The position numbers and the translations under genes are program-made. From NCBI RefSeq assembly GCF_002844275.1, contig NZ_NXGX01000005.1:62001-126000 (forward strand): DNA of 64,000 nucleotides, given 5' to 3'. This document shows positions 37,002 through 45,864 of this stretch, piece after piece (the first letter of the stretch is position 1; the number at the start of each line of letters is the position of its first letter). The notes beneath the pieces are model-generated. The model saw nothing but the letters and a program-made list of their open reading frames with translations. It was not told where the DNA came from and made no database searches. The stretch is from Thalassospira lohafexi. Lineage in GTDB: Bacteria > Pseudomonadota > Alphaproteobacteria > Rhodospirillales > Thalassospiraceae.

Positions 37002-39740
37002 ATGCTCTCCTCTGAACTGGTCATCTTGGTATCGATCGGATATGTCGGCTTGCTCTATACCATTGCATGGTGGGGCGACAAACGCGCGCGCGACGGGCGA
37101 TCATGGGTTCGCAACCCAACCGTCTATACGCTGTCTATTGCGGTATATTGCACATCCTGGACCTTTTACGGGGCGGTCGGCACGGCCGCGCGTAACGGGC
37201 TTGAATATCTGACCATTTACCTTGGCCCAACGGTGATCTTCCTTGGCTGGTGGTTTTTGCTGCGCAAGATGCTGCGCATTTCCAAGGCGCATCGGATTAC
37301 CTCGATTGCCGATTTTATCTCGTCGCGTTACGGCAAAAGCACACAACTTTCCGTGCTGGTCACCTTGATCGCGGTGATTGGCACCACGCCCTATATTGCC
37401 CTTCAGCTCAAAGCGATTGCCACCAGCTATACGGTTCTAACCGTCTGGGATTACGGCATGACCCAACCGGTTGTCGAAACCATAAGCGTGTTTTCAGACA
37501 GTGGGTTCTGGGCAGCCGTTGGGCTGGCGCTTTTTGGTATTCTGTTTGGCACACGCTTCATTGATGCCGATGAACATCACGAAGGCATGGTTGCGGCCAT
37601 TGCCTTTGAAAGTCTGGTAAAGATGTTTGCCCTTCTGGCGGTTGGCATCTTTGTTTGCTTTGTGATGTATGACGGGATTGATCACCTGTTTTCACAGGCA
37701 CTCAACACGCCTGACACCGCCAAGCTTTTGCAACTGCCCGAAGATGGCAGTGCGCGCTGGATGACATTGATGATGCTGTCGATGGCCGCCATCCTGTGCT
37801 TGCCGCGACAGTTTCAGGTCATCATTGTTGAAAATGTCGATGAACGCCATTTGCCCACCGCAAGCTGGGCCTTTCCGCTTTATTTGCTCGGTATGAACCT
37901 GTTTGTCCTGCCGATTGCCTTGGCGGGGCTTGGCGCCCTTCCGGCATGGTCGGACCCGGACTTTTTTGTCATATCCGTGCCGCTGTTTGAAGGCCAGTCG
38001 CTTCTGGCCCTTTTGGCCTATGTCGGCGGGTTGTCGGCGAGTACCAGCATGGTGATTGTTGCGACCATCGCGCTTTCTACCATGGTGTGTAATGACCTGA
38101 TCGTTCCGGCCTTGCTGCGCATTCGGCCATTTCGCATGACCGAACGCGATGATTTGACGGGGCTTTTGATTTTCATCCGGCGCGCCTCCATCGTCGTAGT
38201 CGTATTTTTGGGCTTTGCTTATTACCGGTCCGCCGGGGCCAGTGATGCCCTGGCTGAAATCGGGCTGATTTCCTTTGCGGCCACGGCACAGTTCATCCCA
38301 ATCATGATTGGCGGGCTGTATTGGAAAGGAGCGACCAAATCGGGCGCGCAGGTCGGACTTGTCGTCGGCTTCCTGATCTGGGGCTATACCCTTTTGCTGC
38401 CGTCGCTTGCCGATAGTGGCTGGATGAACCCGGACCTGATCCTGAATGGCGCATTCGGGCACCCCTGGCTGCGGCCCGAAAGCCTGTTTGGCCTGTCAGA
38501 GTTCGAACCGTTAACCCATGCGCTGATCTGGTCGATCTCGCTTAATACCGCATTTTACGTTCTGATCAGCCTGTTCACATCGCCAAGTGCGCTCGAACGC
38601 ATTCAGGCCACCTTGTTTGTCGATGCCTTTTCGCGCAAGGGTCAGGATACCGTTATCTGGCGGTCATCGGCCTCGGTCGATGATCTTTATGAACTTGTCG
38701 AACGGTTTTTGGGCCGTGAACGCGCGTTTCATTCGTTCCGTGATTTTGGTTGGGAAAAAGACACCCCATGGCGCGGCAAGGGGGAAGCAAATGCCGATAT
38801 GATTGCCTTTACCGAACGGCTTTTGGCCGGGTCGATCGGGGCCGCATCGGCACGTGTGATGGTCTCATCGGTGGCCAAGGGCGAAATGGTCAGCCTTGAG
38901 GAAGTGTTGGAAATCCTTGAGGAAACATCGCACGTTATTGAATATTCCCAGCGCCTTGAACAAAAATCGGCGGAGCTTGAAAAGGCTGCTGCCGAGCTGC
39001 GCGCCGCCAATGACCGGCTCAAAGAACTCGACCGGCTTAAGGATGAATTCCTGACCATGGTCAGTCACGAATTCCGAACACCTTTGACCTCTATCCGGTC
39101 ATTTTCCGAAATTCTGGTCGACACCCCGACCCTTGACCACGAACGGGCTGAACATTTCCTCAGCATCATTGTACGTGAAAGTGAACGCCTGACCCGCCTG
39201 ATTGATGATCACCTAGATCTGGCCCGACTTGAAGCCGGTCATTCCGATTGGCGGGCGATTGATGTTGATCCGCGCACCGTGCTTGATGAAAGTGTCGATG
39301 CGGTCAAAGGGTTGCTGGATCGCAAGGGGGTTGCACTTACCACCGATCTCGCCGCACAGACCGTAATGCTGCATGTCGATCGGGACCGCCTGACACAGGT
39401 GTTCATCAACCTGTTGTCGAATGCGGCAAAGTTTTCGGATCCGGAATATCCCAGCGTTTCTGTCCGGGGCGAGGCCATGGACGGTGGGTATCTGGTATCG
39501 ATCACCGATAATGGCCGCGGCATTGCCCCCAACGAGCTTGAGATCATTTTTGACAAATTCTCACGCGGGGGAAAATATGCCGATGATAAGCCCAAACCAT
39601 CGGGATCGGGATTGGGCCTGGCGATTGCCAAACATGTTGTTGAACATTGTCAGGGCAAAATATGGGCCGAAAGCCCACCGGGTAAAGGCGCGACATTCCG
39701 TGTCTTTATCCCCGGTCATGTGTTTGCCCCAAGCACATAA
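37002..39740 (+). CDS. Sodium:solute symporter-histidine kinase fusion (CbrA/CrbS-like)
   Basis: 912 residues. The first about 560 carry 13 or so membrane segments of the SSS family (TSWTFYGAVGTAARNG, ITSIADFISSRYGKS, GGLSASTSMVIVATIALSTMVCNDL). After a linker with a coiled coil (SQRLEQKSAELEKAAAELRA) come HisKA with phospho-acceptor His689 in MVSHEFRTPLTSI and HATPase with FINLLSNAAKF, ITDNGRGIAPNEL and SGSGLGLAIAKHVVEH. There is no receiver or evident PAS domain. In CbrA and CrbS the symporter half links solute flux to signalling; in CrbS the system drives acetate use, which would fit the ScfR-type regulator nearby. The solute here is unknown. Confidence 0.93.
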   Translation: MLSSELVILVSIGYVGLLYTIAWWGDKRARDGRSWVRNPTVYTLSIAVYCTSWTFYGAVGTAARNGLEYLTIYLGPTVIFLGWWFLLRKMLRISKAHRITSIADFISSRYGKSTQLSVLVTLIAVIGTTPYIALQLKAIATSYTVLTVWDYGMTQPVVETISVFSDSGFWAAVGLALFGILFGTRFIDADEHHEGMVAAIAFESLVKMFALLAVGIFVCFVMYDGIDHLFSQALNTPDTAKLLQLPEDGSARWMTLMMLSMAAILCLPRQFQVIIVENVDERHLPTASWAFPLYLLGMNLFVLPIALAGLGALPAWSDPDFFVISVPLFEGQSLLALLAYVGGLSASTSMVIVATIALSTMVCNDLIVPALLRIRPFRMTERDDLTGLLIFIRRASIVVVVFLGFAYYRSAGASDALAEIGLISFAATAQFIPIMIGGLYWKGATKSGAQVGLVVGFLIWGYTLLLPSLADSGWMNPDLILNGAFGHPWLRPESLFGLSEFEPLTHALIWSISLNTAFYVLISLFTSPSALERIQATLFVDAFSRKGQDTVIWRSSASVDDLYELVERFLGRERAFHSFRDFGWEKDTPWRGKGEANADMIAFTERLLAGSIGAASARVMVSSVAKGEMVSLEEVLEILEETSHVIEYSQRLEQKSAELEKAAAELRAANDRLKELDRLKDEFLTMVSHEFRTPLTSIRSFSEILVDTPTLDHERAEHFLSIIVRESERLTRLIDDHLDLARLEAGHSDWRAIDVDPRTVLDESVDAVKGLLDRKGVALTTDLAAQTVMLHVDRDRLTQVFINLLSNAAKFSDPEYPSVSVRGEAMDGGYLVSITDNGRGIAPNELEIIFDKFSRGGKYADDKPKPSGSGLGLAIAKHVVEHCQGKIWAESPPGKGATFRVFIPGHVFAPST

Positions 39741-40070
39741 CGACCCTTCAGGCACCAATCATGAATCGGGACGATCGCCTGTCAATGCGTCCGTCATTCT
39801 GCTGTGTCCAACCGCATCCTGACCACAGGCGCACGCTTTTTCGAGGACACTTTCGTCCACTCGGTCCCCAGCAGATATTTATATCAGTTTTTCAATATTC
39901 TATCGCAAATTTCACCCGTGCTTTCACCATAGGAACCCTATCCCATCAGGGATAATGGATAAATTTTAACTCGACTCACAGGATCGGTTCGATTAACACT
40001 GACGCACTTGGTTAATCGTTTAATCACGTCATTTAACTTGAAACAGTTTCACGTTTCTGCGGAGGCCCCC
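39741..40070. other. Intergenic region of 330 bases before lacI-type gene
   Basis: No credible gene. It is AT-rich toward the lacI side and holds the operator-like repeats at 39990-40023. I found no clear terminator for the symporter-kinase gene. Confidence 0.6.
39990..40023. promoter_or_regulatory. LacI-type operator and paired inverted repeat
   Basis: CGATTAAC (39990-39997) faces GTTAATCG (40011-40018) as perfect 8-base arms. The second arm is also part of TTAATCGTTTAA (40012-40023), a palindrome with one mismatch and the central CG typical of LacI-family operators. It lies 50-80 bases before the lacI-type start, so autoregulation of the operon is likely. Confidence 0.65.
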
Positions 40071-41150
40071 TTGGCTGCATCGCGTATCGGACCGAACATG
40101 ACCCAGATCGCCAAAGCCGTTGGCGTGTCGTCGGCGACTGTGTCCAACGCGCTTTCTGGCAAGGGCCGCGTGTCGGCCGATCTGGTTGAAAAAATCCGCG
40201 CGACAGCCGCCGAACTTGGCTATGTCCCCAGCAATGCCGGGCGCGCGCTTCGCACGGGGCGATCCAATGTTTTGGGGCTGGTCCTGCCAGATATTTCCAA
40301 TCCGCTTTTTCCCCAAATCGCACAGGCGATGGAAGTCGCCGCATCCAATGCCGGATACGGGGTTTTGATTGCCGATTCACGCGGTGATGTCACCACCCAG
40401 ACACAGGCCATCGCACGGCTGATTGAACGCGGCGTTGATGGGCTGGTGGTTATTCCACGCCGCGGGACGCGCATCGGGTCGGTAAGCTGCCCGGTTGCCA
40501 TGGTCGATACCCCGTCAACACCGGGCAACACCGTTTCAGCCGACCATTGGGAAGGCGGGGCCGAAATCACCCGCCACCTTCAGGATCTTGGCCATCGCAA
40601 TTTCCTGTTTGTCGGCCATGATCAAGCATCAAACGTGCAAAATGACCGCATTGGCGGCATGAAAGCCGCCCTTGGTTCCGATACACGCCATCAGACGATC
40701 TGGATTGAAACGCTGCTCAATGCGCAGCCAGACCGCACATCGCTTGGCCTGATGGATCATGTAAAATCCGGCGTTACGGCGATTGCCGCGGTTTCGGATT
40801 TGCATGCCTTGCGCGTTCTGACCGAACTGCAAACAGCGGGCATCAAGGTTCCGCAACAGGTCAGCGTCACCGGTTTTGATGATCTGGTCTTTGCGCCGGT
40901 GGTTACTCCGTCGCTTACCACGGTGCATATGAACATGACGCAGATCGCACAAATCGCGATTGCCGCCCTGATCACAGAAATCGAAACCCCCAGAACAATT
41001 GATCCCAATATTGAACACAAGAACGGTGCAGCGGTTTCACACACCGTCAAAGCCGATACGTCCAAGGTTTCCATGGAACTGATGGTGCGCGCCTCAAGCG
41101 GCCCGGCAGTTTCACCCGCCACACCAAGCCCGAATGGAGAAATTCTATAA
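40071..41150 (+). CDS. LacI-family regulator of purine salvage operon
   Basis: 359 residues. LacI headpiece MTQIAKAVGVSSATVSNALSGKGRVS and hinge RALRTGRSNVLGLVLPDISN, then a periplasmic-binding-protein-like effector domain (GADHWEGGAEITRHL region, SVTGFDDLVFAPVVTPSLTTV). Start chosen as TTG at 40071, because GGAGG lies at 40061-40065; the internal ATG at 40098 is a second option. The stop overlaps the start of the binding-protein gene by one base (TAATG), unusual for a repressor and meaning the regulator and transporter are translated together. The ligand is probably a purine or nucleoside, inferred from the operon. Confidence 0.9.
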   Translation: MAASRIGPNMTQIAKAVGVSSATVSNALSGKGRVSADLVEKIRATAAELGYVPSNAGRALRTGRSNVLGLVLPDISNPLFPQIAQAMEVAASNAGYGVLIADSRGDVTTQTQAIARLIERGVDGLVVIPRRGTRIGSVSCPVAMVDTPSTPGNTVSADHWEGGAEITRHLQDLGHRNFLFVGHDQASNVQNDRIGGMKAALGSDTRHQTIWIETLLNAQPDRTSLGLMDHVKSGVTAIAAVSDLHALRVLTELQTAGIKVPQQVSVTGFDDLVFAPVVTPSLTTVHMNMTQIAQIAIAALITEIETPRTIDPNIEHKNGAAVSHTVKADTSKVSMELMVRASSGPAVSPATPSPNGEIL

Positions 41151-42175
41151 TGGCGATTAAAAAGCTGATGATGGCATCTGCCGCGCTGATCCTAAGCGTT
41201 ACCGCTGCCAAGGCCGAAGAAAAAACCCTGACCATTTCCGTTTATGGTTTTGCACAGGATGCCTTCAAGGAACACCTGTATGAGCCGTTCGAAGAAAAAT
41301 GTGGCTGTGAACTGGTTGTTGAAACCGGAAACTCCGTCGAACGTCTAGCCAAAATCGAAGCCAACAAGGAAAACCCGGTCATTGATCTGGCGGTGATTTC
41401 CATGCGCGATGCGCTTTCTGCGGCACGCAACGGCCTGACCGACAAAATCGACAACAGCAAGCTTGCCAATTTTGACAAGCTTTATGACATTGCCAAAGAC
41501 CCCAATGGCGATGGCATGAGCATCGGCTACACCTTCTATGCAAGTTCGATTGCCTATCGTTCTGACAAGGTCACCATCAACAGCTGGGCCGATCTTCTGT
41601 CTGACGATCTTGCCGGGCGCGTGGCATTGCCAAACGTCACCACGACGCAAGGCCCGCTGACCCTTTATATGCTGGGCAAGGCGCTGGGCGATGAAGACCC
41701 GTCGCTTAAAACTCCGATTGCCAAAGTTGGCGAGAAAAAAGACGACATCGTCACCTTCTATGTCCGGTCGTCCCAACTGGTTCAGTTGATGCAGCAAGAA
41801 GAAATCTGGGCCGCACCGATTGGCCGTTTTGCATGGGCCGGTTTTTCCAAAATGGACATGCCGATCAAATGGGCCACCCCCAAGGAAGGCCAGTCTGGCG
41901 GCATGAACGTTATGGTCCTGACCAAAGGCAGCAAGAACCGCGATCTCGCACTTGAGTTCATGGATTTCTGGTTGTCGACCGACATTCAGACCGCCCTGGC
42001 CGAGAACCTTGTCGACAGCCCGGCCAACAAGGATGTCGTGGTATCTGATGAGGTTGCCGACAATCTGACCTATGGCGCGGAAACGGTTAAGAACCTCCAT
42101 CTCATCCCATCTGAAGTTGCACTTGATAACCGTGAAAACTGGTTATCGCAATGGAACAACAAGGTCGGCCAATAA
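41150..42175 (+). CDS. POPT-family ABC substrate-binding protein (PotD-like), probable purine/nucleoside receptor
   Basis: 341 residues. Signal peptide at 1-23 (MMASAALILSVTAAKAEE). The mature protein matches family-1 solute-binding proteins of the spermidine/iron class (LTISVYGFAQDAFKEHLYEPFEEKCGCELVVETGNS; LSDDLAGRVALPNVTTTQGPLTLYMLG). PotD-like receptors bind polyamines, iron, thiamine or other small compounds. The nucleoside hydrolase and adenine deaminase at the end of this operon argue for a purine compound. A strong hairpin follows the gene. Confidence 0.9.
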   Translation: MAIKKLMMASAALILSVTAAKAEEKTLTISVYGFAQDAFKEHLYEPFEEKCGCELVVETGNSVERLAKIEANKENPVIDLAVISMRDALSAARNGLTDKIDNSKLANFDKLYDIAKDPNGDGMSIGYTFYASSIAYRSDKVTINSWADLLSDDLAGRVALPNVTTTQGPLTLYMLGKALGDEDPSLKTPIAKVGEKKDDIVTFYVRSSQLVQLMQQEEIWAAPIGRFAWAGFSKMDMPIKWATPKEGQSGGMNVMVLTKGSKNRDLALEFMDFWLSTDIQTALAENLVDSPANKDVVVSDEVADNLTYGAETVKNLHLIPSEVALDNRENWLSQWNNKVGQ

Positions 42176-42191
42176 GACACTGGATCTGAAT

Positions 42192-42219
42192 TCGGGGCTG
42201 GTGACCGCACCGGCCCCGA
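42192..42219 (+). terminator. Hairpin after binding-protein gene
   Basis: Stem TCGGGGC (42192-42198) / GCCCCGA (42213-42219) with an inner GGTG/CACC helix and tetraloop ACCG. No T run follows, so it is more likely a 3'-end stabiliser or leaky stop that raises receptor over permease expression. Confidence 0.55.
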
Positions 42220-42304
42220 TGATTGATCCAAGACGCTAAACGCGACGCCCCACCTCCCCGTCGCGCCACCATTTACTTAACTTATCGACGACAAGGTTGC
42301 TGAG

Positions 42305-43132
42305 ATGTTTCAGAACCGGGCCGAGGCCTTTGCGCTGGTCCTGCCTGCCGCGATCTTTGCCGGTGCCATCTTTTTGGTGCCCGTGGTGATCCTTCTTTCC
42401 GAGGGATTCCGATCCGGTGATAGCTGGACAATACAAGCCTATATCGACTTTTTTGCGCAGCCGCTTAATCAGGCGGTGTTTCTGCGTACCCTGAAACTCG
42501 CTGCCATGGTCACAGCCGCCTCCGCAGTCATTGGTTATGCCGCAGCCTTCGCAATTGTCAATTTGCCCCCCAAAGGCAAAGGCCGCATTACCGGGCTTGT
42601 GGTCCTGCCGTTGATGATTTCGCCGGTTGCCCGGACATATGCATGGATCGTCATTCTGGGGCGTACCGGCATTGTCAACGAGGCCCTAGTTGCTGTGGGC
42701 TTAAGCGATGAACCGATCCGGTTCCTGTTTACCGAAACCGCGGTGTTTATCGGGCTATTGCAACTGTTCTTGCCGTTGATGATCATTTCGCTGATCAGCG
42801 CGCTTGAGAATATGCCGCGCGATGCGGTCCCCGCCGCACGGGTTCTGGGTGCGAACTGGCTTCAGGTGTTTACCAAGGTCATCCTGCCACTAACCAAGGA
42901 AGGTCTGGTTATTGGCGGAACACTTGTGTTTACCGGCTCCATGACCGCCTATATCACCCCGGCCATTCTGGGTGGATCGAAGGTCTTGATGCTTGAAACG
43001 TTGCTGTACCAGCGTGTGACGATGGCCAATGATTTTGTCTCGGCCTCGGTCATTGCCCTTATCCTGATTGTGATGGCGTTTGCCGCCAACCTTCTGCTCA
43101 AACGACTGGCAACTGCGAGGAACAAGCGATGA
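42305..43132 (+). CDS. POPT-family ABC permease (PotB-like)
   Basis: 275-residue permease with about six membrane segments. The EAA loop is seen in ENMPRDAVPAARVLGANWLQVFTKVILPL and LPLMISPVARTYAWIVILGR is the PotB-type segment. AAGG lies before the ATG. Its stop overlaps the start of the second permease by ATGA. Confidence 0.93.
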   Translation: MFQNRAEAFALVLPAAIFAGAIFLVPVVILLSEGFRSGDSWTIQAYIDFFAQPLNQAVFLRTLKLAAMVTAASAVIGYAAAFAIVNLPPKGKGRITGLVVLPLMISPVARTYAWIVILGRTGIVNEALVAVGLSDEPIRFLFTETAVFIGLLQLFLPLMIISLISALENMPRDAVPAARVLGANWLQVFTKVILPLTKEGLVIGGTLVFTGSMTAYITPAILGGSKVLMLETLLYQRVTMANDFVSASVIALILIVMAFAANLLLKRLATARNKR

Positions 43133-43908
43133 GTAACAAGCTTTATGCCCCGATCATCCTGTTGCTGGTTCTGGCCTTTTTGATCGGCCCATTCATCATC
43201 ATCATTGCCGCGTCGCTGTCAGCGGGTGAAACGTTATCCTTCCCGCCACAAGGATTGTCGCTGCGCTGGGTGATCAAGGTGTTTGAGGTCGAAAGTTTCC
43301 GGGCCAGTTTTGGCATTTCGATGTTTCTGGCGATTGGCGGTACGATTGCCGCCCTGATCCTTGGCATCCCGGCAAGCTATGCGCTGTCGCGCTATAAGGT
43401 GCCGGGTGCCGAAACCATCCGCACCATCGTGTCATCGCCGATCATTGTGCCCGGTATCATCGTTGGCTTGGCTTTGCTGCGTTATTTCGTGGTGCCGTTT
43501 AATTTCGGCATACTGTTTGCGCTATTTCTGGCCCACACCGCGTTGATCCTGCCCTATGCGGTGCGGGTGGTGTCGGCCAGCCTGACCAACCTGCGCTCCG
43601 ACATCGAAGAAGCCGCCGTGCTTTTGGGCTGTTCGCGCGTTGGGGCCTTTTTCCGGGTGGTGATGCCCAATATCCGGGGTGGCATTCTGGCCGCCTTCAT
43701 TCTGGGGTTTGTCACCAGCTTTAATCAGGTGCCCGTGTCGCTGTTTCTGTCTGGTCCGGGTGTGCGCACCCTGCCAATCGACATGCTCTCCTATATGGAG
43801 ATCACCTATGACCCATCGGTCGCAGCCCTGTCTGCGCTGCTTGCTTTCATGTCACTGGGCATTGTCTTTCTGGCCGAACGTTTCCTAGGATTTTCCCGCT
43901 ATGTCTGA
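43129..43908 (+). CDS. POPT-family ABC permease (PotC-like)
   Basis: 259-residue permease; six membrane segments, EAA loop IEEAAVLLGCSRVGAFFRVVMP, and FSFPPQGLSLRW-like N-terminal loop (SFPPQGLSLRWVIKVFEV) found in PotC relatives. Coupled to the previous permease and overlapping the ATPase gene by eight bases. Confidence 0.93.
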   Translation: MSNKLYAPIILLLVLAFLIGPFIIIIAASLSAGETLSFPPQGLSLRWVIKVFEVESFRASFGISMFLAIGGTIAALILGIPASYALSRYKVPGAETIRTIVSSPIIVPGIIVGLALLRYFVVPFNFGILFALFLAHTALILPYAVRVVSASLTNLRSDIEEAAVLLGCSRVGAFFRVVMPNIRGGILAAFILGFVTSFNQVPVSLFLSGPGVRTLPIDMLSYMEITYDPSVAALSALLAFMSLGIVFLAERFLGFSRYV

Positions 43909-44935
43909 TTCCCGTTTTCTATCACTTGAAAAACTGACCCTGTCCTATGGCAAAAACGTTGCCGTGCCGGAAATGGACCTTGATATCGCCAAGGGCGAAC
44001 TTGTCGCCCTGCTTGGCCCGTCAGGCTGTGGCAAAACCACAACCATGCGCGCCATTGCCGGGCTGATGGAACCGGCATCGGGCGCCATTGTTCTGGACGG
44101 CGCAAACATCACCCGCGTTCCAGCCAACAAACGCCCGGTCGGGCTGGTGTTTCAATCCTATGCGCTTTTCCCGCATCTCAACGTTTATGAAAACGTCGCC
44201 TTTGGCCTGAAACTGATGGGGGTTAAGGGCAAGGACCTTGAAACACGTGTAAACGATGGCCTTAAAACCGTTGGCCTGTCGCAATATGCCACGCGCAAAC
44301 CCGCCGAACTTTCCGGTGGCCAGCAACAGCGCGTGTCCCTTGCCCGATCCATGGTGATGGAACCCAAGGTCTTGCTGCTTGATGAGCCGCTTTCGAACCT
44401 TGATGCGCGCCTGCGACTTGAAATGCGCACCGAGCTACAGCGCGTGCAAAAAGAAAGCGGCGTGACGATGATCTTTGTCACCCATGATCAGGTCGAAGCC
44501 CTTGCCATGGCCGACCGCATCATTGTGATGCTGGATGGTCATATCGAACAGATCGGAACCCCTGAAGACATCTATAACAACCCGGCGTCCGATTTCGTGG
44601 CCGACTTTGTTGGTTTTGAAAACGTCTTTGAACGGGTCGGTGACACCATCAAAACCGCAAATGGCGACGTTGCCATTTCGGGCGACATTGATGATGCGAC
44701 CAAGGGTCTTGCCTGGCGTCCGTCCATGGTGACCTTGGGCGAAGGCCCCTATGAGGGAACCGTGCGCGGCACATCCTTTGCCGGGGGCACGCGCGAATAT
44801 CTGCTTGATACCCCGCTTGGACAGATCAAGGCCGAATGTGATGCCGCCCTTCCGGCACATGATTTTGGCGCAGTGCTTAAATTTGATCTTCCGGTCGCCA
44901 AAGCCGCCCAGCTTGCCCGTACCGGGAGCCTGTAA
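43901..44935 (+). CDS. POPT-family ABC ATPase (PotA-like)
   Basis: 344-residue ATPase. Walker A GPSGCGKTT at 39-47, signature LSGGQQQRVSLARSMV, Walker [13 protein letters not shown], switch [16 protein letters not shown], then a C-terminal TOBE-like domain. Its stop shares one base with the nucleoside hydrolase start (TAATG). Confidence 0.95.
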   Translation: MSDSRFLSLEKLTLSYGKNVAVPEMDLDIAKGELVALLGPSGCGKTTTMRAIAGLMEPASGAIVLDGANITRVPANKRPVGLVFQSYALFPHLNVYENVAFGLKLMGVKGKDLETRVNDGLKTVGLSQYATRKPAELSGGQQQRVSLARSMVMEPKVLLLDEPLSNLDARLRLEMRTELQRVQKESGVTMIFVTHDQVEALAMADRIIVMLDGHIEQIGTPEDIYNNPASDFVADFVGFENVFERVGDTIKTANGDVAISGDIDDATKGLAWRPSMVTLGEGPYEGTVRGTSFAGGTREYLLDTPLGQIKAECDAALPAHDFGAVLKFDLPVAKAAQLARTGSL

Positions 44936-45864
44936 TGGGACTTTGGATCGACACCGATATGGGGTTTGACGATCTGGCTTCTGTGCTGGTTCTAGCCCAT
45001 GCCGGACGCCTGATTGACGGCATGTCTTTGATTGCGGGCAACAGTCCGCTTGAAACCGTGCGCAGCAATGCGGCCAGTGCGGCAAAACTGTTTGGCTGGG
45101 ATTTTCCGATCTTTACCGGACGTGAAAAGGCTGTCCTAGGGGGGCTTGAAACCGCACAGGCCATCCTTGGCCCACGCGGCATGCAAAGTGCAGGCGCACA
45201 TTTACCTGAATGTCGCCCCCTTACTGAACGCTGTGCCTTTGGCGCCCTGTGCAAGTGGCTTGAACAACCTGCCCTTGGGGATGACAAGAAACATATTCTG
45301 GCCCTTGGCCCACTTGGCAATCTTGCCGCTTTGGCCTTGGCCCGTCCTGATTTGGCCCGCAAGATTGATCAAATCACTTGGATGGGCGGTGCGGCGGGGC
45401 GCGGCAACCATACTGCCCTTGCCGAATATAATGCCTTTGCCGATCCCGAAGCGCTGGCAATTGTACTGGCCCATGAATTGCCTGTTCGCATGGTTGAACT
45501 TGATCTGTGCCGCAAGGTTATTGCGACCCCGGACGATGTCCATGCCATCCGCATTGCGGGCGGCCAGAATGCAAGCCTTTTGGCCGATCTGACCGACGGC
45601 TACATCAATATCGGGATTTCACGTGGACGCAGTGGCATGGCGATTTTTGATCCGGTTGCCGCAATTACACTCCTTGACCCTGACGTTGTGCAATTTGCCA
45701 ACACCCATGTCGCGGTTGACACGAGCCATGGTGTCGCGCGGGGGCAAACCCATATTGATCCCACCGCAACCGCCAAATTCAATGCGCAATATGGTGTCAC
45801 GGTTGATGCTGATCGTGCACGCACCATGATCTTTGACGCGCTAAAGGCAGAAGCCGCAAAATGA
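44935..45864 (+). CDS. Inosine-uridine-preferring nucleoside hydrolase
   Basis: 309-residue cytoplasmic N-glycosidase. The calcium-binding motif WIDTDMGFDD is at residues 4-13; ALGPLGNLAALALARPDL and MGGAAGRGNHTALAEYNAFADPEA follow as in the family. It frees the base from a ribonucleoside, giving ribose. Placed between the transporter ATPase and adenine deaminase with overlapping starts and stops, so it acts on the imported nucleoside. Confidence 0.93.
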   Translation: MGLWIDTDMGFDDLASVLVLAHAGRLIDGMSLIAGNSPLETVRSNAASAAKLFGWDFPIFTGREKAVLGGLETAQAILGPRGMQSAGAHLPECRPLTERCAFGALCKWLEQPALGDDKKHILALGPLGNLAALALARPDLARKIDQITWMGGAAGRGNHTALAEYNAFADPEALAIVLAHELPVRMVELDLCRKVIATPDDVHAIRIAGGQNASLLADLTDGYINIGISRGRSGMAIFDPVAAITLLDPDVVQFANTHVAVDTSHGVARGQTHIDPTATAKFNAQYGVTVDADRARTMIFDALKAEAAK

